DNA from: Canibacter zhoujuaniae
GTDB taxonomy: Bacteria > Actinomycetota > Actinomycetes > Actinomycetales > Microbacteriaceae
Reading direction: 5' to 3'
Length of the DNA: 64,000 nt
Assembly (NCBI RefSeq): GCF_011752015.1
Contig: NZ_JAAIKA010000001.1
Location: 496,001-560,000 of the forward strand
Part shown: positions 46,954-54,896 of the stretch, one piece after another
Layout of the letters: every line of letters starts with the position of its first letter
Position numbering within the stretch: position 1 is the stretch's first letter
Notes under the pieces: model-generated
Database searches by the model: none
Told to the model about the DNA's origin: nothing
The model's input: the letters and a program-made list of their open reading frames with translations, nothing else
Program-made: the position numbers and the translations under genes

Positions 46954-47771
46954 CGACCTCGAATACAGTAAAATGCAGCCTTACCAAATGTTAACCAAAA
47001 ACTACCCATTTGTGCTGATTGAAGAATACTTGCAGAATTAATACCCATACCTACGAGACAGCGTAGGAGCCATACGGGAACAATAAATGGGTCAGCTACT
47101 ACCGGATAGCTGTCTGAGGAGAGTGCTTGGTGATCCACGACCTGAATAAGGGTGTCGCCAGCAATTTCGTAATGCGTGGACACGGGTTTACCCTTGGCAT
47201 CAATAGCCCACGGTCTCTCTACAAAGGCTGCTAGCGAACCGTCAGCATTAAATACCGCCGGAACCCCATCTTTGAATTCAAGTATTTGTCCCTTCTCAAG
47301 ATCAATTTCATACTCATATTCCGTTGGGGCGCTAGCATTGTTAATTGTCGTTAGCATTTGCACACCCCCATCGCCAATAATTACACTCTCCGAAAAACCA
47401 TCCTCACTTAGGTATGTAACACCTCCTTTATCTAGCGGCACTGCCTTTTCCCATTCAACGGATGGAGCTGGAGTGACAGTAATGCTTGAAGAATCCGGAG
47501 AATCAAGCGTGATTCCCTCATTGAGATTCTCCGGGATAGTCACTTCGCCGGATCCGAGTGAAATAGCGCCAATTGATTCATGCGGCATTACAGAGGACTC
47601 GATAATGAGCGAGTCATTATTAATAGCAACTTGTTCGAGCGCTGCTTCCACCTCCTGTACGTTAGCGAAAGATATATCTGCACTTTGAGCAGCATCGGTA
47701 ATCCCTGAACTTAGGAATACCAACGATACTGATGTCGCGATTGAAGTTAACACTTTAACGGTCTTTTTCAT
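46950..47771 (-). CDS. Secreted protein with YPVVADP motif and hydrophobic Cys-containing C-terminus
   Basis: From ATG 47771 (AAAGGAGAG upstream) the product is 273 residues. A signal peptide (about 1-28, cut after TDAAQ region) leads to an acidic beta-rich part, then THYEIAGDTLIQVVDHQ, SYPVVADPFIVP, and a last 40 residues that are hydrophobic with two cysteines and a basic end (CIRGR). Secreted proteins with a similar VVADP hinge before variable C-terminal peptides occur in Gram-positive bacteria, but their role is not clear to me. It is divergent from the peptide/two-component operon. Confidence 0.65.
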   Translation of the reverse strand: MKKTVKVLTSIATSVSLVFLSSGITDAAQSADISFANVQEVEAALEQVAINNDSLIIESSVMPHESIGAISLGSGEVTIPENLNEGITLDSPDSSSITVTPAPSVEWEKAVPLDKGGVTYLSEDGFSESVIIGDGGVQMLTTINNASAPTEYEYEIDLEKGQILEFKDGVPAVFNADGSLAAFVERPWAIDAKGKPVSTHYEIAGDTLIQVVDHQALSSDSYPVVADPFIVPVWLLRCLVGMGINSASILQSAQMGSFWLTFGKAAFYCIRGR

Positions 47772-47888
47772 GTACACTCTCCTTTCTGTGTCTGGTCAGC
47801 TGTGCTGAGTGCTCTTACAGGTATGCCAGTGGCATGGCTGCGTTCTTTGTCGCAACTGTTGACATCACACCATAAAGTGTCAGCCGTG

Positions 47889-47935
47889 CAACACTGATGA
47901 ATGTCGAGGTACGACCCTGACATTCATCAGTGTTG
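47889..47935. repeat. 17-bp inverted repeat overlapping a -35 box
   Basis: CAACACTGATGAATGTC (47889-47905) pairs perfectly with 47919-47935 across a 13-bp spacer. The right arm ends inside the TTGACA box of the putative promoter, a layout suited to an operator for a dimeric regulator. It could also form an RNA hairpin. Confidence 0.7.
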
Positions 47936-47959
47936 ACAAGTTCCGCCGACTAGTAGATT
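47933..47959 (+). promoter_or_regulatory. Putative promoter of the peptide/two-component operon
   Basis: A consensus TTGACA (47933-47938) and TAGATT (47954-47959) are spaced by 15 bp, 37 bp before the peptide start. The short spacer is often seen in activator-dependent promoters. It overlaps the inverted repeat. Confidence 0.5.
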
Positions 47960-47995
47960 CGAAGAGCCAAGAAAACTGGACAATACAGAAAAGTT

Positions 47996-48217
47996 ATGGT
48001 GACGGAGATGACAGGATCTGCAAAGAAAACTGGTTCTCGGTTGTTGGCGCTGACGACTGCCGGGCTGCTGAGCATGGGGCTGACTGCCACGCCGGGCGCG
48101 GTAGCATTTGCCGGCGAACCAAAGATCGAACCGAAGAGCACGACTGTGGCGGAGGCGGGCTACGGTAACCTATTGTGTAAATTGTTTCCGGATTGGCGTA
48201 TATGTAAGAAGAAGTGA
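47996..48217 (+). CDS. Small secreted peptide precursor with two cysteines
   Basis: The 73-residue precursor has a basic start, a hydrophobic signal (LLALTTAGLLSMGLTATPGAVA) with a likely cut near AFA-GEP, and a mature part ending GYGNLLCKLFPDWRICKKK. The two Cys, eight residues apart, could form a disulfide. The stop TGA overlaps the kinase ATG (TGATG). Position before a sensor kinase suggests a pheromone or inducing peptide; a bacteriocin-like role is also possible (YGNxxC recalls, but does not match, the pediocin box). The alternative ATG at 48008 would shorten the N-terminus. Confidence 0.7.
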   Translation: MVTEMTGSAKKTGSRLLALTTAGLLSMGLTATPGAVAFAGEPKIEPKSTTVAEAGYGNLLCKLFPDWRICKKK

Positions 48218-49365
48218 TGTGCGCAGGAGATTTCGAGGGTTTTCGTGGTACTACACGCCCACGAACAAGGGGCTATAAATTAGCATATTTCAATACGGCT
48301 GCTGTCACGGTAGTCCTAGAACTGATGCTGACCCTACGCCTTGATTCACCGAGTAACTACACCACTGTTGTTCTGGTTGGACTTTCTTTTGTATTAGCTG
48401 TGGCTCCGTGGATTGGGCTTTTAGGAGATCTTTTTTATATCGCGCTTTTTGTAGCCGTGGGTCTATCTGATTACGGCTCCATATTCACATTTCCCGTGTT
48501 TGGCATATTTCTTATCGCCGTAGTCTGGATGATTGAGCATCATGCAATTCGAGTGTGCTTGTTACTAGTGGGGGTGGCGTTGCTCGGGATTGTATTAAGC
48601 GACAATCCATTACCGCGCACAGCAAGCGAAGTAGTTCTTGGTGCAATTGTGCTTGCTATCGGTATAACACTCAGAGCATTCGTCGATAAAGAATCAAAAA
48701 CTGCGCATGAGCTTGCGACTGCTCGAGAGGAATCACGTCGAGCGCTCTACTCAATCCGGGGCGAGTTGGCTGCCCAATTGCATGACACGATCGCAAAGGA
48801 TCTTGCCCAAATAGCGATATTGGCGCAAAACCTTGCTGCAGCCCACCCTGATATTGCTGGCAAAATCAATCCGCTTACAAATATTGCTCAAGATGCTTCC
48901 CGTCGGCTGCGGCCGATGATTATGGATCTCAACCTTTGCGCAGATACACCAAGTTTAAGCGCGGCTGTAAAAGAATCCGCAGCGATGCTACGCTTACGAT
49001 CTATCACGCTCAACACGAAGATGGTTGTCGATATCGACCAGCTGCTATCACGTCATACTTTGCTTACCGCTGCCTTATTCGTGCGTGAAGCAGCTAGCAA
49101 TGCACTGAAATATGGGCAAGCTGAATCCACGGTAGAGCTCTACGTGGATCTCGATGGTAACGAAGTAGCGTTAATGATGAGTAATCAGATTAGTACAGAG
49201 CCGATTGATCACGCACTGACAGGCGTGTTCGGACTGGCGAACTTGCAATCACGGATTGAGAGCGAGGGTGGAAACTTAAGTTTCGCATCTACCGGATCCC
49301 AGTGGATTATTAACGCCACTATTCCTAACCTATCCCCCAGCAATGTAGGAGGTGCCGATGAGTGA
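48217..49365 (+). CDS. NarL-type membrane sensor histidine kinase
   Basis: From ATG 48217 (stop-start overlap with the peptide gene) the protein has 382 residues. Four to five membrane helices (about 25-155) with short loops form the sensor, followed by a HisKA_3 dimerisation region with the phospho-His near residue 189 (AAQLHDTIAKDLAQIAIL) and a HATPase domain (REAASNALKYGQAE, GVFGLANLQSRIESEGG). Membrane-embedded sensors of this kind often detect peptides. It overlaps the regulator gene by 8 bp. Confidence 0.9.
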   Translation: MCAGDFEGFRGTTRPRTRGYKLAYFNTAAVTVVLELMLTLRLDSPSNYTTVVLVGLSFVLAVAPWIGLLGDLFYIALFVAVGLSDYGSIFTFPVFGIFLIAVVWMIEHHAIRVCLLLVGVALLGIVLSDNPLPRTASEVVLGAIVLAIGITLRAFVDKESKTAHELATAREESRRALYSIRGELAAQLHDTIAKDLAQIAILAQNLAAAHPDIAGKINPLTNIAQDASRRLRPMIMDLNLCADTPSLSAAVKESAAMLRLRSITLNTKMVVDIDQLLSRHTLLTAALFVREAASNALKYGQAESTVELYVDLDGNEVALMMSNQISTEPIDHALTGVFGLANLQSRIESEGGNLSFASTGSQWIINATIPNLSPSNVGGADE

Positions 49366-50017
49366 GGGCATTCGTATCCTGCTCGCTGACGACGATCATA
49401 TCATTCGTGACGGCCTTGCCAACTTGTTGAGCCTACAAGATGGAATCACTGTGATAGCAGCTGTCGAGAATGGGCAAGCGGCGTTACGGGTCTTAGTAGA
49501 CCAGCGAGTAGACGTGGCACTGCTAGATGTGGATATGCCTGTCCTAGATGGGGTGGGCACAGCAAAAGAAATCGGGCGAATGTATCCCGATGTTGCTGTG
49601 GTGATGTTGACGGCGTTCGAACATGTAAGTTCGCTCGCACATTCCTTAGCACATAACGTACGAGGGTTTCTCACCAAAGATATTCCGGCTCCTGAGCTTG
49701 CCCAGTTGCTCAAACAAGCTCACAGCGGCCAGCGTGTGTTCGGGCCACGCCCGACCCAGATACTCACAGAGTCTTATATGGCATCCGGTAAAAACGATCC
49801 CGCCTATGATGATTTCAGGCAAAAAGTAGACCACCTCCCAGGCTATCTACGTGCCGTGTTTGATCTGCTCATTCAAGCCCTGCCAAACAAAACCATCGCC
49901 CGCGAGCTTGGGATTACCGAAGCTACAGTGCGTTCGTATATTTCTGAACTCTTCACCGCCACCGGCTTTACCAATCGAGGCGAACTCACCATCACCGCCA
50001 TCAAAGCTGGATACTAA
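49358..50017 (+). CDS. NarL/LuxR-type response regulator
   Basis: ATG 49358 has GGAGG upstream, giving 219 residues. The receiver shows ILLADDDHIIRDGL, the phospho-acceptor Asp in VALLDVDMPVLDG and the Lys in FLTKD; the LuxR HTH is IQALPNKTIARELGITEATVRSYISELF. It should act with the preceding kinase and may bind the inverted repeat upstream of the peptide gene. Confidence 0.92.
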   Translation: MSEGIRILLADDDHIIRDGLANLLSLQDGITVIAAVENGQAALRVLVDQRVDVALLDVDMPVLDGVGTAKEIGRMYPDVAVVMLTAFEHVSSLAHSLAHNVRGFLTKDIPAPELAQLLKQAHSGQRVFGPRPTQILTESYMASGKNDPAYDDFRQKVDHLPGYLRAVFDLLIQALPNKTIARELGITEATVRSYISELFTATGFTNRGELTITAIKAGY

Positions 50018-50358
50018 ACACAATCTGTCTGGCCGAGCTACTGTCGTCACGATACTCGCTTTGTATCATCGTCGGCAGCGGCATAGCTCCAGGAGGGGAA
50101 AGTGTCGATCTCTCGCTTGTTATATGCGAAAAAGAGTCAAACTGGTTTACCCAATGGAGTACTTTTAGCCATAGGTATTGAATAAAAGAATTAGTTAACG
50201 TTAGTTATAGGCAGTTGCTTAATTATCGAATCAGCAATAACGTCACCCAGGATCTTATTGACTCAAGCTGACTCGCGTTTGAGCGAGCGAGTTGGTAAAC
50301 GCAGCAAAAGTCAATTCTTAGCGGTGTTCTCGGTAGTTGTATCCGATGTAAATCTTGT
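50018..50358. other. Intergenic region between convergent two-component genes
   Basis: This 341-bp A/T-rich stretch separates the rightward LuxR-type regulator from the leftward OmpR-type kinase. No supported gene, strong hairpin or RNA was found. Short frames here show no ribosome site or domain. Confidence 0.5.
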
Positions 50359-51393
50359 CTACGAAATACTCGAACATCGTAACGCTGCGGGCAATGCAAG
50401 GGTGACAGCGCACCCCTCCCCGGCGTTCACGATCCGTAGCTCACCACCGTGTCCAGTGACGATTTGTTTTGCAATAGCCAGGCCGAGACCCGAACCTGGG
50501 CTGCCTGACGATGTGCTCGGGGTGCGGGCCAGGTCACCGCGCCACCCTGGTTCAGTCATGCGATCGATATGCTCCGCAGCAAGCCCCCCACAACTGTCTG
50601 TCACACATACTTCAACTGCAGCATCATTGGCGCGCACCCGCACCGACACAGTTCCCTCTGCCTCAGAGTAGGTAATCGCATTAACCAACAGGTTCTGCAC
50701 CGCACGGCTGAGCAGTGATGCATCACCGAGCACCTCTGCGCTCCCCTCTACTGCTTCTGCGGAGCCGGTGAGTGTAATATGTCGCTCCTGCGTCAGCGGC
50801 CGCAAACCCATCACGAGGTCTGATACGACGTCTGCCATATCAACCGGTTCGCGTTGCATTCCCTGAATGCTCTGTTCGAGATTGGCGAGCGACATAAGAT
50901 CACTCACCATGTCTGAAGTGCGTTCGGCCTGTGACAGTATTTCACGATAGTAGGCCTCTGGATCAGAAGCCATACCGTCTGACAGCGCCTCCGCCATTGC
51001 ACGAATCCCTGCAATGGGCGTACGAATATCGTGTGACATCCATGCCATCATTTCACGGCGACTCTCAGTAAGTTCGCGCGCAGCACGCTCCTCAGCAAGC
51101 GCTTTTTCGTTATGCTCAAGCTGTTTCGCAACGCGGTGCGCCGCAAAAGCACCAGACACAATCGCTACGGGTGTCGCTCCTCCAAGAATCAGCAGAATCG
51201 AGGTCATCGATCCCTGAATCAGCATACGATCGACACCAACGATTAACCCAGCACCAACTGAAAGTAACGACACAAGCGGGGCAAGCAGGAGGGCGAGACG
51301 CAGTGAACGTTTCCCAACCAAGACAACTATCCCGGCAGATAGACCACCCGTGATAAGCGCAGTAACAACGACGAGCACAAGTGATTCGGTCAT
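50359..51393 (-). CDS. OmpR-type sensor histidine kinase
   Basis: The 344-residue kinase has two to three N-terminal membrane helices (to about residue 85), a HisKA domain with the phospho-His in MMAWMSHDIRTPIAGIRAMAE and a HATPase domain (NLLVNAITYSEAEG, GSGLGLAIAKQIVTGHGG). There is almost no extracellular domain. It starts on the last base of the regulator gene and is the last gene of a four-gene operon with dipZ and a repeat lipoprotein, suggesting envelope redox or metal stress as signal. Confidence 0.92.
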   Translation of the reverse strand: MTESLVLVVVTALITGGLSAGIVVLVGKRSLRLALLLAPLVSLLSVGAGLIVGVDRMLIQGSMTSILLILGGATPVAIVSGAFAAHRVAKQLEHNEKALAEERAARELTESRREMMAWMSHDIRTPIAGIRAMAEALSDGMASDPEAYYREILSQAERTSDMVSDLMSLANLEQSIQGMQREPVDMADVVSDLVMGLRPLTQERHITLTGSAEAVEGSAEVLGDASLLSRAVQNLLVNAITYSEAEGTVSVRVRANDAAVEVCVTDSCGGLAAEHIDRMTEPGWRGDLARTPSTSSGSPGSGLGLAIAKQIVTGHGGELRIVNAGEGCAVTLALPAALRCSSIS

Positions 51394-52121
51394 TAAGCTC
51401 CCTGCGTATCAAAACGATAGCCGTGTCCCCATACGGTTGTGATGCGTGATGCCTGTGCGGGGTCACGGTCGATTTTACCGCGTAGCCGACGAATATGTAC
51501 GGTGACAGTTGAGGGGTCACCAAAACCCCACCCCCACACTTCGTGTAGCAGCTCGTCACGCGAGAATACCCGCCCAGGGTATGTCATAAAGAACGCGAGC
51601 AGGTCAAACTCACGAAGTGACAGCGGCACCGGTTCCCCCGCAAGCGTTGCCGTACGTGCGACAAGATTAACTTCGAGCTCACGATCCTGTAATACCGTCA
51701 CCTCGGGCTGTTCTACAGGCTCGGTGCGGCGAAGCACAGACTGCACACGCAACACCAGCTCTCGAGCACTGAAAGGCTTAGTGACATAATCGTATGCACC
51801 AAGTTCAAGCCCGAGAATGCGATCCTCAGCATCACCCTTAGCAGTGAGCATAATCACCGGCACATGGATTGCAGCATCGCGCAAGCGACGTACAACATTC
51901 AGACCATCAAGCTTTGGCAGCATAAGGTCGAGCACAATCAAATCGACTGTCTCTGCGAGTTCAAGCGCGGCAAGGCCGTCACCGGCCTCGACAGCAGTCA
52001 AACCTGCCGCGTCGAGGTAGTCGGTAACGACCTTACGCACAGTTGCGTCATCGTCCACAACTAGCACTTTCGGGCGCCCGTGCGTGGCGTTGCCAGCGAG
52101 GTTATCCGAACGTGAATGCAT
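51393..52121 (-). CDS. OmpR-type response regulator
   Basis: The receiver has VLVVDDDATVRKVV, the phospho-acceptor Asp in LIVLDLMLPKLDG and the Lys in YVTKPF; the winged helix has VPLSLREFDLLAFFM and VTVHIRRLRGKI. ATG 52121 is chosen (242 residues) with AAAGG upstream; it overlaps the dipZ end by 20 bp. Confidence 0.93.
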   Translation of the reverse strand: MHSRSDNLAGNATHGRPKVLVVDDDATVRKVVTDYLDAAGLTAVEAGDGLAALELAETVDLIVLDLMLPKLDGLNVVRRLRDAAIHVPVIMLTAKGDAEDRILGLELGAYDYVTKPFSARELVLRVQSVLRRTEPVEQPEVTVLQDRELEVNLVARTATLAGEPVPLSLREFDLLAFFMTYPGRVFSRDELLHEVWGWGFGDPSTVTVHIRRLRGKIDRDPAQASRITTVWGHGYRFDTQGA

Positions 52122-53772
52122 GGGTTTTGACGCCTTTCTCAAACGTTAGAGTAAGCGTAGCATCCTCTGAATATTCAGGCAGGTCAACGAGTTTATACAT
52201 TCGGTCACCGTCAATCGTGAGGGTGCCGTCTTTCACATCACCACCGGTAACGGGTTTGCCGTTCACTTTCACCTGCACATTCGCCCCCGCAGTGCCACTC
52301 ATAACGAGAAACACCTCTTTGGCATGGAATCGCAAAGCTAGCTCTGCTCCATCTGCGAGTGCTCCAGAGGACTCTGCGGTAGTGTTCCACTTTCCCTTAA
52401 ATGTCCACTGATCCAAGTTGAGTGAAGACGCACCTGGGTAGTCTGCCTCCCCCATCTCAAGATTACCGACGTAGTTTTGTGCACGCGCATATCCGAGATA
52501 GGTTTCAGGGGTCTGTGCACCAATCCGCTTCTTCGTGTTTTTCTCAGCGGTTACTTCGCCCGAGGTTCCCAGAAGTTTCTGAATCTCCTTTTCTGTTTCT
52601 TCATAGGCTCCCTCTCCGAAGTGGGTGTACTGAATATTGCCCTCTTGGTCAATGAGGTACTTAGCAGGCCAATACTGGTTCTGGTAGGCACGCCAGGTCT
52701 TGAATTCATTATCAAGTGCGACCGGGTATTTAATACCGGCTTCTTGCACTGCACGCTCCACATTTTCACGCACTTTTTCAAACGCGAACTCGGGGGCGTG
52801 CACACCAACAATCTCAAATCCTTTATCGTGGTACTTTTCATACCACTCGTTCAGATATGGTTGGGTGCGCACACAGTTGATACAGCTGTATGTCCAGAAA
52901 TCAACCAGCACGACCTTACCTTTGAGCTTTTCTTTGCTAAGAGGATCTGAGTTAATCCACGACTCAATCTCCTGAAAATCAGGTGCTTGATTGTTTGAAT
53001 TTGAAGCTGAACTAGACTTCGATTCTTCGTGCTCGTCGCTGTTTTGCATATCCAGCAGCGAGTGTTCCAGATTTGTGATAGCAGATGGCACTTTGTCAGC
53101 AGCCCAGGCTTGGAATTGTTTATCAAAGCCGGTGGCTACAAAAAGACCAACAACAATCATGAGCACGCCAATACCACGCTGGAACCAGCCCTTAGGGTTT
53201 GCAGCCCATTTCAGTTTTTCAACGAGTTTACGACCCGCCAGGGCGATCGCAAGCAATAATCCCGCCATGCCAATGCAATACATGGAAAGATAAAAGACCG
53301 CTTCAGCAGGTCTCGCCGGGAGGACTGTTGCGATCACCCATGCGTAGGTTGGGCTACAGCTTGAGAACACCGGACCAAGCGCAGCCCCGATACCGACTGC
53401 TTGCAGCACACTACTCTTTTGTTCCTGCGCTCCATGTAACAACTTATGACTTTTGTTGGTGAGCGCAAAACGTGCCGAAACACGCGCCCAGAGTTGCGGA
53501 AACAGGATCGTAAGCCCCAGGAGTATCACAAGAACGCCTGATCCGATCGTCCATACACGCGGATCAATATTGATCAGCGCAGTGCTCGCTTTGAGAAGCA
53601 GTGTGAATAGCACCAACGAGACCACCAGAGACCCGGTGATAATAAACGGCCGACGGCGATCCTCATTCTGCCCGAGACTGCCTCCGACAATCACGGGCAA
53701 GAACGGGAGCACACAGGGCGCAAGCACACTGAGTGCGCCTGCTAGAAGTGAGATAAGTGCTGTGAGGAGCAT
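52102..53772 (-). CDS. DipZ-type protein: CcdA membrane domain fused to thioredoxin-like domain
   Basis: The 556-residue fusion moves reducing power across the membrane. Residues about 1-210 are a CcdA-type six-helix domain (APCVLPFLPVIVGG with a Cys, and FSSCSPTYAWVIATVLP with the partner Cys). A periplasmic-type thioredoxin/TlpA domain follows (about 265-400) with the redox motif CINC in WTYSCINCVRTQPYL, and then a C-terminal beta-rich carbohydrate-binding-like domain. Such proteins in actinobacteria serve extracytoplasmic thiol maintenance or cytochrome c maturation. It lies 3 bp after the repeat lipoprotein. Confidence 0.93.
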   Translation of the reverse strand: MLLTALISLLAGALSVLAPCVLPFLPVIVGGSLGQNEDRRRPFIITGSLVVSLVLFTLLLKASTALINIDPRVWTIGSGVLVILLGLTILFPQLWARVSARFALTNKSHKLLHGAQEQKSSVLQAVGIGAALGPVFSSCSPTYAWVIATVLPARPAEAVFYLSMYCIGMAGLLLAIALAGRKLVEKLKWAANPKGWFQRGIGVLMIVVGLFVATGFDKQFQAWAADKVPSAITNLEHSLLDMQNSDEHEESKSSSASNSNNQAPDFQEIESWINSDPLSKEKLKGKVVLVDFWTYSCINCVRTQPYLNEWYEKYHDKGFEIVGVHAPEFAFEKVRENVERAVQEAGIKYPVALDNEFKTWRAYQNQYWPAKYLIDQEGNIQYTHFGEGAYEETEKEIQKLLGTSGEVTAEKNTKKRIGAQTPETYLGYARAQNYVGNLEMGEADYPGASSLNLDQWTFKGKWNTTAESSGALADGAELALRFHAKEVFLVMSGTAGANVQVKVNGKPVTGGDVKDGTLTIDGDRMYKLVDLPEYSEDATLTLTFEKGVKTHAFTFG

Positions 53773-53775
53773 AGG

Positions 53776-54048
53776 TTAGTTGTTGCTATCTTCCGACATC
53801 TTGTCATCGGTCATTTTGTCGTCAGACATCTTGTCATCACTCATCTTGTCATCAGACATCTTGTCATCACTCATCTTGTCGTCAGACATCTTGTCATCGC
53901 TCATCTTGTCATCTGACATCTTGTCGTTTTGAACTTCCGAAGACTTTTTATCGTCTTTCATCATGGAATCGCCCTGCTGCCCGCAAGCAGTCAGACCAAC
54001 AAGAGCGAACGGAAGGATGGCCAGTGCAATAATTTGTTTTTTCTTCAT
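53776..54048 (-). CDS. Lipoprotein with nine DKMSD pentapeptide repeats
   Basis: A lipoprotein signal (lipobox LTAC, Cys22) precedes a short linker and nine tandem pentapeptides (seven DKMSD, one DKMTD, one DKMSE; residues 42-86). Asp, Lys, Met and Ser only make an unstructured, Met-rich, charged tail. It resembles in style the small MxKDx-repeat proteins known from other bacteria. Being first in an operon with DipZ suggests a role in metal (for example copper) binding or as a methionine-oxidation sink; this is inference. Confidence 0.8.
   Translation of the reverse strand: MKKKQIIALAILPFALVGLTACGQQGDSMMKDDKKSSEVQNDKMSDDKMSDDKMSDDKMSDDKMSDDKMSDDKMSDDKMTDDKMSEDSNN
53791..53925 (-). repeat. 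Nine tandem 15-bp coding repeats
   Basis: Nine 15-bp units encode the pentapeptides of the lipoprotein. Units differ mainly at wobble positions (GTC/GTC-ATC alternation on the plus strand), so copy number may change by slippage in whole codons without frameshift. Confidence 0.9.
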
Positions 54049-54167
54049 GTCATAAGTCTGACAGGGGAATATGGCATCTTTTAGGGTGAAATCCTTACGA
54101 AATTATGACGTGTGCACCCGTCAAGAATTGGGAATATCGACAGCCAGGCCTAATTGCTGCAAACAAA

Positions 54168-54195
54168 ATGGGAACCGATTCTCACCGGTTCCCAT
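54168..54195 (-). terminator. Terminator of the coiled-coil gene at 54238-54531
   Basis: Arms ATGGGAACCG (54168-54177) and CGGTTCCCAT (54186-54195) form a 10-bp stem; on the minus strand it is followed by TTTTGTTTG. It separates the coiled-coil gene from the lipoprotein operon. Confidence 0.8.
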
Positions 54196-54237
54196 GAAGC
54201 AGCACTAGGAAAGTACTAATTAAGTATTTGCTTGCTG

Positions 54238-54531
54238 CTAGTCAAACTGCGCAAGCTGTCTTTCCAACTTTCGACGTTTACGATTCAGCTTCCACAAAGG
54301 AAACAAGCTGGCTGCAACATTCTTTCCAACCTCCTCCACACTCGGAAGATTATGTTGAGCTAACTCGACATTGATTTCTTCTACCGCAACGCCCTCAGCC
54401 TTTAACCGCTCAATAGTCTCTTGCGCGCGAAGATTTCCCTCCGTTTGACTTGGAAGAGCTGCAAGCTGCGCCTCAATATCATGCAAGCAAGCCAATAACT
54501 CATCTTTCGATCGTCTAGATCCAAACATCAA
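54238..54531 (-). CDS. Small coiled-coil protein, paralogue of 46663-46953
   Basis: This 97-residue charged helical protein shares with the other copy the MM start, the acidic/Gln-rich helix, the block ELAQHNLPSVEEVG and the basic LNRKRRKLERQL ending. It stands alone with its own terminator. Function unknown; the basic C-terminus could bind nucleic acid or a partner. Confidence 0.7.
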   Translation of the reverse strand: MMFGSRRSKDELLACLHDIEAQLAALPSQTEGNLRAQETIERLKAEGVAVEEINVELAQHNLPSVEEVGKNVAASLFPLWKLNRKRRKLERQLAQFD

Positions 54532-54896
54532 GACCTACCTCCCAAGCACACACCGTAAAGCAGCATAACCGCGCCCAGCGTCGTAATGCGCATGCGAACA
54601 GACATTCTATTTCCCCTAATTTAAGACCAAAAGAGCTAAAGACGGGGGTCAAAAGCCCTTACACTGTGCACTGTAAACCTAAGAGTGTGTGCTTTCTCAG
54701 ATTAGATCACCCCGACGCAACTTTTGCCACAAAAGTCATGTTTCACAACGTGTCGTCAGCAATATCACAGGATTAGAACTCGATATTTCGCTGCCCATTA
54801 GGTCCTATGAATTCGAATACGTTCAGCTTAAATCCCGTTTCACCTCCACTTAGAAAAAATTTTGACTGATAACATACGCAGGATAAAGTTAGTGTC
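54532..54896. other. Intergenic region upstream of the first surface protein
   Basis: This 365-bp region lies between divergent genes and is A/T-rich near its right end, where a promoter is seen. No supported gene is found. It may also hold the leftward promoter of the coiled-coil gene. Confidence 0.5.
54862..54889 (+). promoter_or_regulatory. Promoter for a leaderless surface-protein mRNA
   Basis: TTGACT (54862-54867) and TAAAGT (54884-54889) are spaced by 16 bp. The ATG at 54897 is 7 bp after the -10, where transcription would start, and there is no Shine-Dalgarno in a usable position, so the message is probably leaderless. Confidence 0.65.

Noticed and set aside
48160-48217. Class IIa (pediocin-like) bacteriocin signature in the small peptide
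   Set aside because: Only YGN and a Cys are shared; the full YGNGV-C-x-K-x-x-C box, the length and a double-glycine leader are missing.
53791-53925. Regular 15-bp repeats resembling a CRISPR-like array
   Set aside because: The units are contiguous, in frame, have no spacers and encode pentapeptides of a lipoprotein.
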